Source: Levilactobacillus humaensis (lineage in GTDB: Bacteria > Bacillota > Bacilli > Lactobacillales > Lactobacillaceae). From it: a stretch of DNA of 64,000 nt. The translations under genes and the position numbers were made by a program. How positions within the stretch are numbered: the stretch's first letter is position 1; each line of letters starts with the position of its first letter. The stretch is taken from NCBI RefSeq assembly GCF_024345185.1, contig NZ_BROB01000006.1, forward strand, positions 1 to 64,000, in the 5' to 3' direction. Under the pieces are notes generated by a model. That model was not told the origin of the DNA. It searched no databases and saw only the letters and a list, made by a program, of their open reading frames with translations. This document shows positions 63,727 to 64,000 of the stretch, one piece after another.

Positions 63727-64000
63727 ATGGCTACTAGAAAAACTAGTCGCAAGCGTCGGGTCAAGAAAAATATTGAAGCCGGTGTTGCACACATTCATGC
63801 TACGTTTAACAATACATTAGTTATGATCACTGACGTTCAAGGGAACGCCATTGCTTGGTCATCAGCTGGTGCCTTGGGCTTTAAGGGTAGTCGGAAGTCA
63901 ACACCATTTGCTGCGCAAATGGCTGCTGAAGCCGCTGCTAAGTCCTCAATGGAACACGGTGTCAAGTCCGTAGAAGTTGCTGTTAAGGGTCCTGGTTCAG
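63727..64000 (+). CDS. rpsK: 30S ribosomal protein S11 (partial, cut by window end)
   Basis: The first 91 codons are present: [34 protein letters not shown] and [26 protein letters not shown] are diagnostic. The C-terminus (about 38 residues) lies beyond the window. AAGGAGGG precedes the ATG. Confidence 0.98.
   Translation, partial: MATRKTSRKRRVKKNIEAGVAHIHATFNNTLVMITDVQGNAIAWSSAGALGFKGSRKSTPFAAQMAAEAAAKSSMEHGVKSVEVAVKGPGS

Noticed and set aside
1-64000. Insertion sequences, integrases or prophage
   Set aside because: No transposase, recombinase or phage structural gene is present, and the genes show no abrupt change in codon use. Apart from the small non-coding repeats there is no sign of a mobile island.

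Overview
The window is a chromosome segment of a lactic acid bacterium in Lactobacillaceae. Several features point there: the PepN and C69 dipeptidases, an S12 of 137 residues with the extended N-terminus seen in lactobacilli, a direct ctsR-clpC pair, a T-box serS, the MFS-DUF4811 pair and a PyrR-attenuated uracil permease. Codon use and the many CGG and GAC codons suggest a mid-GC member, perhaps close to Levilactobacillus. That genus call is inference. Nearly all genes have strong AGGAGG-type ribosome binding sites, and starts often differ from the longest ORF.

Positions 1-33000 are mixed accessory and housekeeping genes. In order they are: a two-gene hypothetical operon, pepN, a membrane-anchored permuted papain-like protein, pepD-marR (minus), recQ, a short UvrA-like ABC ATPase, a GcvH-like/pseudouridine synthase/DUF1003 operon, the PyrR-attenuated uraA, azlCD (minus), an HTH-only MerR-like protein, MFS/DUF4811 (minus) facing a MerR regulator, GNAT, CDF transporter plus DtxR-type regulator, a split ThrE-type exporter, PAP2, an esterase (minus), a second GNAT, lysP, a deoxynucleoside kinase and T-box-controlled serS.

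Positions 33000-38000 hold eight tRNAs, then ctsR-clpC behind a CtsR box, and a TetR regulator. Positions 38000-64000 are the core information-processing block. It contains rpoB-rpoC, a convergent prepilin peptidase, the str genes (rpsL-rpsG-fusA), a MATE transporter, and the S10-spc-alpha ribosomal cluster from rpsJ through secY, adk, infA, rpmJ and rpsM into rpsK, which the window edge cuts.

The most unusual content is non-coding. Two copies of a roughly 190-base structured element (18241-18432 and 26603-26787) lie in two different convergent intergenic regions. Their sequences differ at many helix positions, but nearly all the differences compensate each other. That is direct covariation evidence for a selected fold. 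The second copy sits beside a 21-bp hairpin and a further large inverted-repeat element (26945-27095). Other unexplained structured regions are the lysP leader, the rpoB leader with overlapping alternative hairpins, the rpsL and rpsJ leaders, and a terminator inside the rpsG-fusA gap.
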